This document shows, piece after piece, positions 6,353 to 6,398 of a stretch of 6,398 nt of DNA (within the stretch, counting starts at the first letter, position 1; every line of letters begins with the position of its first letter). The notes under the pieces are model-generated. The model saw only the letters and a program-made list of their open reading frames with translations. It did no database searches and was not told the DNA's origin. The DNA comes from an uncultured Prevotella sp. (GTDB lineage Bacteria; Bacteroidota; Bacteroidia; Bacteroidales; Bacteroidaceae). The stretch spans positions 1 to 6,398 of the forward strand of contig CAMBBY010000077.1 of the NCBI GenBank assembly GCA_945863825.1. The letters run 5' to 3'. Made by a program: the position numbers and the translations under genes.

Positions 6353-6398
6353 CTGTCTCTTATACACATCTGACGCTGCCGACGATACTCCTTGTGTA
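6353..6398. other. Illumina Nextera (Tn5) adapter sequence left on the contig end
   Basis: Bases 6353-6371 are the 19-bp Tn5 mosaic end as it appears in read-through (CTGTCTCTTATACACATCT). Bases 6372-6385 (GACGCTGCCGACGA) continue the Nextera read-1 side adapter. Bases 6386-6393 (TACTCCTT) fall exactly where the 8-base i5 index sits; their reverse complement AAGGAGTA is, from memory, Nextera index 507. Bases 6394-6398 (GTGTA) begin the P5-side sequence. This is library DNA, not genome, and should be trimmed. Genomic sequence ends at about 6352. Confidence 0.98.

Noticed and set aside
6353..6371. Transposon end or insertion-site signature (Tn5 mosaic end)
   Set aside because: The bases after it are the Illumina adapter and index, so it is a library artefact and not a natural mobile element.

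Overview
The window looks like the end of a short-read contig from a Bacteroidales genome, most like Prevotella/Segatella. Three things point there: a SusC/RagA-type outer-membrane receptor start, a hybrid two-component regulator with an AraC-type output domain, and promoter -7 elements of the Bacteroidetes form TAnnTTTG. No species can be named from the sequence alone.

Layout. At the left edge (1-250, minus) lies the first 83 residues of a SusC-like TonB-dependent receptor, running off the window. A 461-bp gap (251-711) separates it from a divergent plus-strand gene. The gap holds a -7 element for each side, a pair of imperfect 21-bp direct repeats just upstream of the susC-like promoter, and a large interleaved direct/inverted repeat (405-497). 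On the plus strand follow a 586-residue AAA-ATPase-like/PD-(D/E)XK nuclease protein (712-2472) and, 57 bp later, a DNA polymerase IV gene, dinB (2530-3648). Convergent to dinB, only 5 bp away stop to stop, is a minus-strand hybrid two-component system protein (3654-6352): periplasmic sugar-binding-type sensor, membrane segment, histidine kinase, receiver and AraC-type DNA-binding domain. A hairpin spanning both stop codons is a possible shared terminator.

The last 46 bases (6353-6398) are not genomic. They match the Illumina Nextera (Tn5) adapter: the 19-bp mosaic end, the read-1 adapter, an 8-base i5 index and the start of the P5 side. The regulator gene is therefore cut by the contig end. 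The GTG at 6344 that would open its longest ORF is an internal valine codon, not the start.

Function. The receptor and the hybrid regulator are both typical of glycan-uptake loci in Bacteroidales, where such a regulator senses a sugar in the periplasm and activates a susC/susD operon. The tandem repeats upstream of the susC-like promoter are a plausible site for such an AraC-type regulator, but nothing here shows that this regulator acts on this receptor. The nuclease-like gene and dinB sit between them and look unrelated to glycan use. I found no strong evidence for a wholly new system. The most original signals are the intergenic repeats.
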